Position numbers and translations under genes: made by a program. A model generated the notes under the pieces. That model made no database searches, had not been told where the DNA came from, and saw only the letters and a program-made list of their open reading frames with translations. Shown here piece by piece: positions 26,288 to 34,772 of a DNA stretch of 64,000 bases; positions within the stretch are counted from its first letter, which is position 1, and every line of letters begins with the position of its first letter. The DNA lies in the NCBI GenBank assembly GCA_946221915.1, contig CAMIKG010000003.1, positions 1-64,000 on the forward strand. Reading direction: 5' to 3'. Source of the DNA: an uncultured Erwinia sp. (GTDB lineage Bacteria > Pseudomonadota > Gammaproteobacteria > Enterobacterales > Enterobacteriaceae).

Positions 26288-27985
26288 TCACTCAATCGCC
26301 ACCGGCGGCGGCACCCAGGCGCGGGTAAAATCAAACCAGCCCCAGGCATTCAGATGGATGCCTTCGACACCCGGTGGCGCGCTAATCTGGTAGCGATAGT
26401 TAAATAGCGGCGTGACCAGTGCATCGTTCATCAGCTGGCTAAAAGGGTGTTGCAATGCTGCCAGGCGCACGGCTTCCTGCGGTTGCGCCTGAATCTGCTC
26501 CAGCGTGGCGAGCAGCGACTGATAGCGTTCGTGGCTCAATATGGCAGGCCATAAAGGATCGAGCCGTAACCAGCTCTCCAGGGTAAATTCAGGAGCATCG
26601 CCAATACGCCGGTCGCCCATCACCAAATCCGCCTCTGCCAGCGCGGCATAATCCGCCCAGCTCTTGGCCGGATGAAAATGCAGCGCGAGCTGACAGTGGT
26701 GTTCGGCCAGCAGCGCCTGCAGAGCGCGGGCCATGGCATCCAGTTCCACGGGCAAATGGTAGTGCAGGCTGAGCGTCGCAGGAAGATCAACGTCGTCAGC
26801 CGACCAGTCTGGAATCGGCCAGCCGGGCAGCATTTCACTGCTTGGCGTAATCAGTCCCTCTTCCACCGGCAGCTGCGCGATGATTTGCGCTTCCTGCAGC
26901 AAACGCATCACTTTAGCGGCCTGGCGCGGAGTCAGACACCGCTGCTGGTTAATCGCCAGATAGCAGAACCCGAGGCTGATGCCATTACTCACCGGGCGCA
27001 GCAGTTCCAGTTCCTCGCGCGCACCAATGGCAATCTGCACCGGATGACGGCAGCTGGTGCCAAGCTGGCTGTCGAACAGTTGTGGCGTGATCCAGTATTC
27101 TATGGTCTGCATCAGCGGCAGGCGCAGGTGATACCCGCTGTGACTTTCGATGCGCACCAGCGTAGGCGTAAAGTGGCTGAGCCGGTACGGCCCGGCGCCC
27201 AGCGAGGCGTCGCCGGGGTGGGGCAGCAGGCACAGCACCGTCGCCAGCCGGTGCGCCAGCCAGTAATCGGGGCAGTGCAGTTCAAAGCGCAGACAGAGCG
27301 CGTGAGCCAGCGACACTTGTTTGACGCTGGCGAGCAGTTTCGCTCCCGCCTCGCTGGCGAGGATCTGCTGCAGCTGCTGTTGCAGCTGGGCGGCGCTCAC
27401 CGTTTCGCCGTTATGCCAGCGCAGCTGCGGGCGCAAATAGAATAACCACTCGCGCTGATTGTTGTGGCAGACCCAGTGGTGCGCCAGATCGCCGACGACT
27501 TCATTACCCGCAAAACGGGTCAGCCCGGCATACAGATGGCAGCACAGATGCTGTTCCGCGCGCCCGCTGGCGTGCAGCGGATGCAGTGATTCCAGCGGGC
27601 GATAGTAGGGAATACGCAGCGTCGGGGCGTCATGCTGCCACTGTCCGCCCATAAACGGCTGTAGCAGCTGACCCAGCTGCTCCGGGGCTAACTGCGCCAG
27701 TTGCAGCGCATGTTGTGACTGCCCGCGGTCAAGCTGCTGCTGTAACAGGGCACTGCGCAGATGTTGCGGCGTTTGCAGGAAATGCAGTTCACCACGTTTA
27801 CCGCGCCCGGCCTGCGCCTGCCACGTCAGCCACTGCGCCTGCTGCCACTGACGCAGCAGGGTTCGCAGGTGGCGCTCACTGCAAAAGCACAGCGCGGCCA
27901 TTTCCGCCACGCTGGTATGTTGTGGCGCGCCATTGCTGTGTTGCCACAGGCGCGCAAACTGGTTCAGATGATTGAGCTGGCGCAC
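26288..27985 (-). CDS. ybaE: YbaE, SgrR-type transcriptional regulator with solute-binding domain
   Basis: 565 residues (E. coli 566), beginning at a GTG (read MRQLNHLNQFARLWQH). The N-terminal ~110 residues form a winged helix of the SgrR_N type (ERHLRTLLRQWQQAQWLTWQAQAGRGKRGELHF). The remainder resembles a type 5 extracellular solute-binding protein, here cytoplasmic and probably ligand-sensing (IPYYRPLESLHPLHASGRAEQHL). Target genes are not known. Transcribed toward queC and divergent from cof. Confidence 0.9.
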   Translation of the reverse strand: MRQLNHLNQFARLWQHSNGAPQHTSVAEMAALCFCSERHLRTLLRQWQQAQWLTWQAQAGRGKRGELHFLQTPQHLRSALLQQQLDRGQSQHALQLAQLAPEQLGQLLQPFMGGQWQHDAPTLRIPYYRPLESLHPLHASGRAEQHLCCHLYAGLTRFAGNEVVGDLAHHWVCHNNQREWLFYLRPQLRWHNGETVSAAQLQQQLQQILASEAGAKLLASVKQVSLAHALCLRFELHCPDYWLAHRLATVLCLLPHPGDASLGAGPYRLSHFTPTLVRIESHSGYHLRLPLMQTIEYWITPQLFDSQLGTSCRHPVQIAIGAREELELLRPVSNGISLGFCYLAINQQRCLTPRQAAKVMRLLQEAQIIAQLPVEEGLITPSSEMLPGWPIPDWSADDVDLPATLSLHYHLPVELDAMARALQALLAEHHCQLALHFHPAKSWADYAALAEADLVMGDRRIGDAPEFTLESWLRLDPLWPAILSHERYQSLLATLEQIQAQPQEAVRLAALQHPFSQLMNDALVTPLFNYRYQISAPPGVEGIHLNAWGWFDFTRAWVPPPVAIE

Positions 27986-28084
27986 AGAATAAATCCGGAA
28001 GGGTTTTCACAAAGTATTCACTATTAGTTCCGTAATTGCCAGGCGATACTGTGAACTCAGCACTGCACGATAACCGGAGGTGAA

Positions 28085-28906
28085 ATGTCGCGTTTAGCTG
28101 CTTTTGATATGGATGGCACCCTGCTGCTGCCCAGCCATCGGCTCGGTGAGGAGACCCTTGCCAGCCTGCGCGCCCTGAAGGAGCGCGACGTCATTCTGGC
28201 GTTTGCGACCGGCCGACATTATCTCGAGATGAAACTGCTTGCCGCAGAGCTGGCGCTGGATGCGTGGCTGATTACCGGCAATGGCACCCGGGTACACAAC
28301 ATGCATGGCGAAACGCTGCATACCAGCGATCTCCCCGCTGATATTGCCTGGCAGGTGATCCACACCGCCTGGGATACCCAGGCCACACTGCATGTGTTTA
28401 ATGATGATGGCTGGTTCACCGCACAGCCTGTGCCGGAGATTTTGATGGCGCACCAGATGAGCAGCTTCACTTACCAGCTGGCGGAGTTGCGCGACTTCCC
28501 GGCGGACAAGGTGACGAAGATCTGTTTCGTTGCGCCGCATGAAGAGCTACTGCGGCTGGAACAGCAGCTGCATGAGGCGCTGGGTGAGCGGGCGCACATC
28601 TGCTTCTCGGCCTGGGATTGCCTCGAAGTTTTACCGCTGAACTGCAACAAAGGTGCGGCGCTGAACTTTCTCAGTAGCCATCTTGGCCTGACAATGGCGG
28701 ATTGTATGGCGTTTGGCGACGCGATGAATGACCGCGAAATGCTGGCCAGCGTCGGGCGCGGATTTATTATGGGCAACGCCATGCATCAGCTAAAAACGGC
28801 GCTGCCTCATTTGCCGGTTATCGGACACTGCGCGACACAGGGCGTGTCGCATTATTTAAATCACTGGCTGACGACACCACACCTTAATTATTCCCCCGAA
28901 TTCTGA
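28085..28906 (+). CDS. cof: Cof, HAD-type HMP-PP phosphatase
   Basis: 273 residues (E. coli 272). HAD Cof-type IIB phosphatase that hydrolyses thiamine-pathway pyrimidine pyrophosphate and pyridoxal phosphate. HAD motif I is DMDGTLL at 8-14, motif II is in FATGR, the lysine of motif III is in CNKGAAL, and motif IV is FGDAMNDREML. Start codon follows GGAGGTGAA. Strong terminator just downstream. Confidence 0.96.
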   Translation: MSRLAAFDMDGTLLLPSHRLGEETLASLRALKERDVILAFATGRHYLEMKLLAAELALDAWLITGNGTRVHNMHGETLHTSDLPADIAWQVIHTAWDTQATLHVFNDDGWFTAQPVPEILMAHQMSSFTYQLAELRDFPADKVTKICFVAPHEELLRLEQQLHEALGERAHICFSAWDCLEVLPLNCNKGAALNFLSSHLGLTMADCMAFGDAMNDREMLASVGRGFIMGNAMHQLKTALPHLPVIGHCATQGVSHYLNHWLTTPHLNYSPEF

Positions 28907-28920
28907 GGTCATTCCAGCAT

Positions 28921-28946
28921 GCCGGACCGGATCGTCCGGCTTTTTT
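28921..28946 (+). terminator. Intrinsic terminator of cof
   Basis: Perfect arms gccggac (28921-28927) and gtccggc (28934-28940) followed by six T. It abuts the end of the convergent ccdA. Confidence 0.9.
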
Positions 28947-29979
28947 ATTGCAGCGCCTGCTGCCATGGGGTGATGTCGCCAATATATTCACGCACCCAGT
29001 CAGCATGATAATAGCTGTCGAGATAGCGTTCGCCGCTGTCGCACAGCAGGGTGACAATCGCCCCCTTGCGGCCCTGTTCGCGCATTTCGCGCGCCACCTG
29101 TAGCGCTCCCCAGATATTGGTGCCGGTTGACGCGCCCACTTTGCGGCCAAGGGTTTTCTCCAGCCAGAGCATGGCGGCGATACTGGCGCCATCCGGCACT
29201 TTCAGCATGCGGTCAATCACATCAGGAATAAACGACGGTTCCACGCGCGGACGGCCAATGCCTTCAATCCGGCTGCCTACGGCGCTGGTTAACAGCGCAT
29301 CGCGCTGCTGCCAGTAGTCATAAAATACCGAATTTTCCGGGTCCACTACCAGCAGCTGCGTATCATGTCCCTGGTATCGCAGGTAACGGCCAATGGTGGC
29401 GGAAGTACCGCCGGTGCCTGCACTCATCACAATGGTATCCGGCACCGGGAAGGGTTCACTGGCCATCTGGCGGAAAATGCTTTCGGCGATATTGTTATTG
29501 CCACGCCAGTCGGTGGCGCGTTCGGCATAGGTAAACTGATCCATAAAATGGCCGTGCAGGTCACGCGCCAGGCGTTCTGACTCAGCATACAGCTGGCAGG
29601 GATCGCTGACGAAGTGGCACTGGCCGCCATAAAAGGTGATCTGCTCTATTTTGCGCCGGGCTGTGCTGGCAGGCATCACGGCAATAAACGGCAGGCCAAG
29701 CAGACGGGCGAAATAGGCTTCCGATACCGCCGTGCTGCCGGAAGAGGCTTCAATAATCGGTTTCCCCTCTTTGATCCAGCCGTTGCTTAAGCCATACAGG
29801 AACAGTGAGCGCGCCAGGCGGTGTTTCAGGCTGCCGGTCGGGTGGGTGCTTTCATCTTTGAGATAGAGCCAGATGCCGGGAAAATCGGGCAGTGCGAGGC
29901 GGATCAGATGTGTATCGGCAGAACGCTGAAAGTCGGCGTTAATTTCATTAATAGCGTATTTGACCCACTGACTGCTCAT
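28945..29979 (-). CDS. ccdA: PLP-dependent L-cysteine desulfhydrase (CcdA/Cds1 type)
   Basis: 344 residues from MSSQWVKYAINEIN at 29979, set by AGGAG eight bases before. Fold type II PLP enzyme of the cysteine synthase superfamily. The Schiff-base lysine is K52 in HPTGSLKHRLARSL, the substrate loop is EASSGSTAV, and the phosphate-binding glycine loop is SAGTGGTSATIG. It is divergent from an Lrp-type gene of the DecR family. In Pantoea ananatis I recall that an enzyme in this arrangement (ccdA) degrades excess cysteine to pyruvate, ammonia and sulfide, induced by its neighbour regulator. A cysteine synthase activity is the alternative. No counterpart lies here in E. coli K-12. Confidence 0.82.
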   Translation of the reverse strand: MSSQWVKYAINEINADFQRSADTHLIRLALPDFPGIWLYLKDESTHPTGSLKHRLARSLFLYGLSNGWIKEGKPIIEASSGSTAVSEAYFARLLGLPFIAVMPASTARRKIEQITFYGGQCHFVSDPCQLYAESERLARDLHGHFMDQFTYAERATDWRGNNNIAESIFRQMASEPFPVPDTIVMSAGTGGTSATIGRYLRYQGHDTQLLVVDPENSVFYDYWQQRDALLTSAVGSRIEGIGRPRVEPSFIPDVIDRMLKVPDGASIAAMLWLEKTLGRKVGASTGTNIWGALQVAREMREQGRKGAIVTLLCDSGERYLDSYYHADWVREYIGDITPWQQALQ

Positions 29980-30065
29980 GATGGTGCTCCTGGAAATAGT
30001 GGCTACAGAGTAAGGCATTTGTGGGAAAAAAGGTTTATCTTCTTTCCTGTATAATCGCCTGCTAA

Positions 30066-30080
30066 GAGAATATTTTTCTC
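30066..30080. promoter_or_regulatory. Candidate DecR operator between ccdA and decR
   Basis: A perfect interrupted palindrome GAGAA-N5-TTCTC lies in the 113-base divergent gap, 12 bases before decR. Lrp-family operators are often such 15-bp dyads. A TATAAT for decR is at 30050-30055 with no good -35, consistent with activator control. Function is inferred. Confidence 0.4.
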
Positions 30081-30092
30081 CGGAGTGTCGTC

Positions 30093-30554
30093 ATGTTAGA
30101 TAAAATTGACCGTAAACTGCTCTCGCTTCTGCAACAGGATTGCACCCTGTCGCTGCAGGCGCTGGCCGATGCGGTGAATCTCACTACCACGCCCTGCTGG
30201 AAACGGCTAAAGAAGCTGGAGGATGACGGCATTATTCGTGGCAAAGTGGCGCTGCTGGATAGCGAAAAAATTGGCCTGTCACTGACCGCCTTTATGCTGA
30301 TCAAAACCCAGCAGCACAACAGCGTCTGGTATCAGCAGTTTGTTGAGGTGGTGCACAGTCTGCCGGAAGTGATGGCGTTCTATCGCATGGCGGGTGAGTA
30401 CGACTATCTGCTGCGTATTCAGGTGGCAGATATGAAATCCTATGACGCGTTTTACAAGCGATTAGTGAACGGCGTTCCGGGATTGCTTGATGTCACTTCA
30501 AGCTTTGCCATGGAAGAGATAAAATACACCACGGCATTGCCAGTTAATTGTTAA
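30093..30554 (+). CDS. decR: DecR (YbaO), Lrp-family cysteine-responsive regulator
   Basis: 153 residues, collinear with E. coli YbaO/DecR (called CcdR in Pantoea). N-terminal AsnC-type HTH (LSLQALADAVNLTTTPCWKRLKKLEDDGIIRG) and C-terminal RAM/ligand domain (MAFYRMAGEYDYLLRIQVADMKSYDAFYKRL). In E. coli it activates the cysteine-degrading cyuPA (yhaOM) operon. Here the divergent ccdA is the obvious target. GGAG before the ATG. mdlA follows 49 bases downstream on the same strand. Confidence 0.92.
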   Translation: MLDKIDRKLLSLLQQDCTLSLQALADAVNLTTTPCWKRLKKLEDDGIIRGKVALLDSEKIGLSLTAFMLIKTQQHNSVWYQQFVEVVHSLPEVMAFYRMAGEYDYLLRIQVADMKSYDAFYKRLVNGVPGLLDVTSSFAMEEIKYTTALPVNC

Positions 30555-30603
30555 TTTATTTGCGGCTACTGCCCCTCAGCCGATTTTATTCAGGACATAT
30601 TGC

Positions 30604-32373
30604 GTGCGATTGTTTAGCCAATTAAGTTGGTATTTTGCCCGGGAATGGCGTCGTTATCTGGGCGCCGTATCGTTGTTGATTGTGATAGCGATTTTACAGC
30701 TGCTGCCACCGAAAGTGGTCGGCGAAGTTGTCGACGGCGTGACACAGCAACAGATGAGTACCGGGCAAATCCTGCTGTGGATTGGCGTCATGGTCCTGAC
30801 CGCGATAGTGGTCTACCTGCTGCGCTACGTCTGGCGCGTGCTGCTGTTTGGTGCTTCCTATCAACTGGCGGTAGAGCTGCGTGAAGATTTCTATCGCCAG
30901 CTCAGCCGTCAGCATCCCGAATTTTACCTGCGCCACCGTACCGGCGATCTGATTGCCCGCGCCACCAATGATGTCGATCGCGTGGTCTTCGCCGCTGGCG
31001 AAGGCGTGCTGACGCTGGTGGACTCGCTGGTGATGGGGCTGGCGGTGCTGATCGTGATGAGTACGCAAATCAGCTGGCAGCTAACCCTGCTGGCGCTGCT
31101 GCCGATGCCGCTGATGGCGCTGGTGATCAAGCGCTACGGCGATCAGCTGCATAACCGTTTCAAACTGGCGCAGGCGGCGTTCTCGTCGTTAAACGATCAA
31201 ACCCAGGAAAGCCTGACCAGTATCCGCATGATCAAAGCCTTTGGTCTGGAAGATCGCCAGTCCGCGCGTTTCGCCGAGATTGCCCGCGATACCGGCGAGA
31301 AAAATATGCGCGTGGCGCGCGTCGATGCGCGTTTCGATCCGACGATCTATATCGCCATTGGTCTCTCTAATCTGCTGGCGATTGGCGGTGGCAGTTGGAT
31401 GGTGTGGCACGGGCAACTGACGCTCGGCCAGCTGACCAGCTTTGTCATGTACCTTGGTCTGATGATCTGGCCGATGCTGGCGCTGGCGTGGATGTTTAAT
31501 ATCGTCGAACGCGGCAGCGCGGCGTGGAGCCGTATCCGCTCGTTGCTGAGTGAAGCACCTGCCGTTGCCGATGGTGAGAAGACCCTGACCGAAGGGCGCG
31601 GGTTGCTGCAGGTTGCCGTGCGCGAGTTTACCTATCCTGGCAGTCAGCAGCCGTCACTGCGCAATATCAATGTCAATCTGAAGCCGGGCCAGATGCTGGG
31701 CATATGTGGCCCGACCGGCGCGGGTAAAACCACCTTACTGAGCCTGATCCAGCGTCACTTTGACAGCGCGCAGGGCGATATCCGTTATCACGGTATTCCG
31801 CTGACGCAGCTACGTATCGACAACTGGCGCAGCCGTCTGGCCGTCGTCAGCCAGACTCCTTTCCTGTTTTCCGACAGTGTGGCGAATAATATTGCCCTTG
31901 GCCGTCCTAATGCCACGCGCAGCGATGTTGAGCGTGCGGCGCGGCTGGCCAGCGTGCATGAGGATATTCTGCGTCTGCCGCAAGGGTATGAGACCGAAGT
32001 GGGCGAACGCGGCGTGATGCTCTCCGGCGGGCAGAAACAGCGTATCGCCATTGCCCGTGCGCTGCTGCTGGATGCTGAAATCCTGCTGCTCGATGATGCC
32101 CTGTCGGCGGTGGATGGCCGTACCGAGCATCAAATCCTGCACAATCTGCGCAGCTGGGGAGAAGGGCGCACGGTGATTATCAGTGCTCATCGCCTTTCGG
32201 CGCTGACTGAAGCGAATGAAATTCTGGTGATGCAGCATGGCGTGGTAGCGCAACGCGGCAGCCATGAACAGCTGGCTGCGCAGGGCGGCTGGTATAGTGA
32301 TATGTATCGCTACCAGCAGCTGGAAGCGGCGCTGGACGACGATGAGAATGAAAAGGGAGTGCCACATGGCTAA
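30604..32373 (+). CDS. mdlA: MdlA, ABC transporter half (exporter type)
   Basis: 589 residues from a GTG start (read MRLFSQLSWYFAREW) after AGGA; E. coli MdlA has 590. Six-helix ABC type 1 membrane domain, then an ATPase domain with Walker A GPTGAGKTT, signature MLSGGQKQR and Walker B ILLLDDALSAVD. Multidrug-resistance-like heterodimeric exporter with MdlB; its substrate is not established. Note D rather than E after Walker B (LLLDD), implying this half has the degenerate catalytic site. Overlaps mdlB by eight bases. Confidence 0.95.
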   Translation: MRLFSQLSWYFAREWRRYLGAVSLLIVIAILQLLPPKVVGEVVDGVTQQQMSTGQILLWIGVMVLTAIVVYLLRYVWRVLLFGASYQLAVELREDFYRQLSRQHPEFYLRHRTGDLIARATNDVDRVVFAAGEGVLTLVDSLVMGLAVLIVMSTQISWQLTLLALLPMPLMALVIKRYGDQLHNRFKLAQAAFSSLNDQTQESLTSIRMIKAFGLEDRQSARFAEIARDTGEKNMRVARVDARFDPTIYIAIGLSNLLAIGGGSWMVWHGQLTLGQLTSFVMYLGLMIWPMLALAWMFNIVERGSAAWSRIRSLLSEAPAVADGEKTLTEGRGLLQVAVREFTYPGSQQPSLRNINVNLKPGQMLGICGPTGAGKTTLLSLIQRHFDSAQGDIRYHGIPLTQLRIDNWRSRLAVVSQTPFLFSDSVANNIALGRPNATRSDVERAARLASVHEDILRLPQGYETEVGERGVMLSGGQKQRIAIARALLLDAEILLLDDALSAVDGRTEHQILHNLRSWGEGRTVIISAHRLSALTEANEILVMQHGVVAQRGSHEQLAAQGGWYSDMYRYQQLEAALDDDENEKGVPHG

Positions 32374-34135
32374 TCTGACAACGCTGTGGCCGACGTTAAA
32401 ACGTTTACTGGCCTACGGCAAGCCGTGGCGCAAATCGCTGGGGATCGCGGTGCTACTGCTGTGGATCGCCGCCGCTGCCGAAGTGATGGGGCCGATCCTG
32501 ATTAGCTACTTTATTGATAATCTGGTCGCGAAACACCAGATGCCGCTGGGTATCGTGGTGGGGCTGGTTTCTGGTTATATCCTGCTGCAGCTGCTGGCGG
32601 CTCTGCTGCATTACAGCCAGTCGCTGCTGTTTAACCAGGCGGCGGTTGGCGTGGTGCAGCGGTTGCGCAGCGACGTGATGGACGCGGCGCTGCGCCAGCC
32701 GCTGAGCGCATTTGATACACAGCCGGTGGGGCAGATTATCTCGCGTGTGACCAACGACAGTGAAGTTGTGCGCGATTTGTACGTCACCGTGGTCGCCACG
32801 GTACTGCGCAGCGCGGCGCTGATTAGCGCCATGCTGGTGGCGATGTTCAGCCTCGACTGGCGCATGGCGCTGGTGGCGATCACCATTTTCCCGGCGGTGC
32901 TGATTGTGATGCTGATTTACCAGCGTTACAGCACGCCGATTGTGCGCCGTATGCGCAGCTATCTGGCAGATATTAATAACGGCTTTAATGAAGTGATCAA
33001 CGGCATGAGCGTGATCCAGCAGTTTCGCCAGCAGGCGCGTTTTGGCGAACGTATGGGCGAAGCCAGCCGTTCCCACTACCTGGCGCGGATGCAGACTCTG
33101 CGGCTGGATGGTTTTCTGCTGCGTCCGCTGTTAAGCCTGTTCTCGGCCCTGATTCTGTGTGGCCTGATGCTGCTGTTTGGCTTCTCAGCCGTCGGCAGTA
33201 TTGAAGTCGGTGTACTGTATGCCTTTATTAACTATCTCGGTCGTCTGAATGAACCGCTGATTGAGCTGACCACCCAGCAGTCGATGCTGCAGCAGGCGGT
33301 GGTGGCGGGGGAGCGCATGTTCGAACTAATGGATGCGCCACGCCAGCAGTATGGCGCGGACGATCGGCCTTTAACCAGCGGCCGTATTGATATCGACAAC
33401 CTGAGCTTTGCCTATCGCGATGACCGCAATGTGCTGAGCGATATCAATCTGCAGGTGGCCTCGCGCGATTTTATTGCGCTGGTGGGGCATACCGGCAGTG
33501 GTAAAAGCACGCTGGCCAATTTGCTGATGGGTTACTACCCGCTAAAGCACGGCGAGATACGCCTCGACGGCCGGCCGCTCAGCAGCCTCAGCCACCAAAG
33601 CTTGCGCCAGGGGGTAGCGATGGTGCAGCAGGACCCGGTAGTGATGGCCGACACGTTCTTCGCTAACGTTACGCTCGGGCGCGAGATTAGCGAGCAGCAG
33701 GTATGGCAGGCGCTGGAGACCGTGCAGCTGGCGGAGCTGGCGCGCGGCATGGTTGACGGCATCTATACCCGGCTGGGCGAACAGGGCAATAATCTGTCGG
33801 TTGGGCAGAAACAGTTGCTGGCGCTGGCGCGCGTGCTGGTGGCCTCACCGCAGATTTTGATTCTGGATGAAGCGACCGCCAATATCGATTCCGGCACGGA
33901 GCAGGCGGTGCAGCGCGCGCTGCGCGCCATTCGTCAGCACACCACGCTGGTGGTGATTGCGCATCGTCTGTCGACCATCACTGAAGCGGATAATATCCTG
34001 GTATTGCATCGGGGTCAGGTGGTGGAGCAGGGCGACCACCGTGCCCTGCTGGCGCAGCAGGGGCGCTACTGGCAGATGTACCAGTTGCAGCTGGCGGGTG
34101 ATGAACTGAGCGCGGGCATTGCCGCTGAAGCGTAG
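32366..34135 (+). CDS. mdlB: MdlB, ABC transporter half (exporter type)
   Basis: 589 residues from MANLTTLWPTLKRLL at 32366 with GGGAG upstream; upstream codons lie in mdlA. Transmembrane domain at about 20-310, ATPase domain with Walker A GHTGSGKST, signature LSVGQKQLLALAR and Walker B ILILDEATANID, where the catalytic glutamate is present. Pairs with MdlA as the active half. ATGGCTAA contains both the start and the mdlA stop, an eight-base overlap suggesting coupled translation. decR-mdlA-mdlB order as in E. coli. Confidence 0.95.
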   Translation: MANLTTLWPTLKRLLAYGKPWRKSLGIAVLLLWIAAAAEVMGPILISYFIDNLVAKHQMPLGIVVGLVSGYILLQLLAALLHYSQSLLFNQAAVGVVQRLRSDVMDAALRQPLSAFDTQPVGQIISRVTNDSEVVRDLYVTVVATVLRSAALISAMLVAMFSLDWRMALVAITIFPAVLIVMLIYQRYSTPIVRRMRSYLADINNGFNEVINGMSVIQQFRQQARFGERMGEASRSHYLARMQTLRLDGFLLRPLLSLFSALILCGLMLLFGFSAVGSIEVGVLYAFINYLGRLNEPLIELTTQQSMLQQAVVAGERMFELMDAPRQQYGADDRPLTSGRIDIDNLSFAYRDDRNVLSDINLQVASRDFIALVGHTGSGKSTLANLLMGYYPLKHGEIRLDGRPLSSLSHQSLRQGVAMVQQDPVVMADTFFANVTLGREISEQQVWQALETVQLAELARGMVDGIYTRLGEQGNNLSVGQKQLLALARVLVASPQILILDEATANIDSGTEQAVQRALRAIRQHTTLVVIAHRLSTITEADNILVLHRGQVVEQGDHRALLAQQGRYWQMYQLQLAGDELSAGIAAEA

Positions 34136-34204
34136 AGTCAGATTGCACCTTTTTTGCACAGTTTTTTAGGAATGTTCTGCATTGATGCACTTCCTTAACG
34201 CGTA

Positions 34205-34232
34205 ACGCACCGCAATGGTGCGTTTTTGTTGT
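34205..34232 (+). promoter_or_regulatory. NtrC-type site, also the mdlB terminator hairpin
   Basis: GCACC-N5-GGTGC (34207-34221) is a perfect copy of the NtrC half-site arrangement as in glnA (GCACC-N5-GGTGC). Its centre is about 140 bases before the predicted glnK start. The same bases form a 7- to 8-bp hairpin followed by ttttgttgt that could end mdlB transcripts. Confidence 0.65.
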
Positions 34233-34329
34233 CTTGTCTTCATCACCCTCTTTGCCACGTGATCGCCTTCACTGCGCGACGTCAGTCGCAGACTGACTAA
34301 TCCCCTGAATTTTTCCCCTTTTTAATTTA

Positions 34330-34346
34330 TGGCACAGCCTTTGCTT
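34330..34346 (+). promoter_or_regulatory. Sigma-54 promoter of glnK-amtB
   Basis: TGGCAC-N5-TTGCTT (34330-34346) matches the -24/-12 consensus TGGCAC-N5-TTGCW exactly. Transcription would start near 34355, about 45 bases before glnK. Confidence 0.92.
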
Positions 34347-34399
34347 TACTCCTCTCGTGTCGGGTGTGACAAACAATTTATCTACCTGGAGGGGATCCT

Positions 34400-34738
34400 A
34401 TGAAGCTGGTTACCGTGGTAATCAAACCGTTCAAACTGGAAGATGTGCGTGAAGCGTTATCTTCTATCGGCATTCAGGGGCTGACCGTCACCGAGGTGAA
34501 AGGTTTCGGCCGTCAGAAAGGTCATGCAGAACTGTATCGCGGTGCCGAATACAGCGTGAATTTCCTGCCAAAAGTAAAAATTGATATTGCGATTGCAGAC
34601 GATCAGGTTGATGAAGTGATTGATGTGATTAGCAAAGCTGCCTACACCGGCAAAATTGGCGACGGTAAGATCTTCGTTGCAGAACTGCAGCGTGTCGTCC
34701 GTATTCGTACCGGCGAAACAGACGAAGCCGCACTGTAA
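34400..34738 (+). CDS. glnK: GlnK, PII-type nitrogen regulatory protein
   Basis: 112 residues. Trimeric PII signal protein that senses 2-oxoglutarate and ATP/ADP and plugs AmtB when nitrogen is plentiful. The uridylylated tyrosine is Y51 in the T-loop (YRGAEYSVNFLPK), and the C-terminal signature KIGDGKIFV is present. GGAGGGGATCCT precedes the ATG. First gene of glnK-amtB behind a sigma-54 promoter; 34 bases separate it from amtB. Confidence 0.97.
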   Translation: MKLVTVVIKPFKLEDVREALSSIGIQGLTVTEVKGFGRQKGHAELYRGAEYSVNFLPKVKIDIAIADDQVDEVIDVISKAAYTGKIGDGKIFVAELQRVVRIRTGETDEAAL

Positions 34739-34772
34739 TTGGGTGCTCTGAATTGTGATGGGATGGAATAAA

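Noticed and set aside
34144..34160. TTGCACC...TTGCAC direct repeat considered as a second NtrC site
   Set aside because: The right half does not form the GGTGC arm; only the 34207-34221 site fits.
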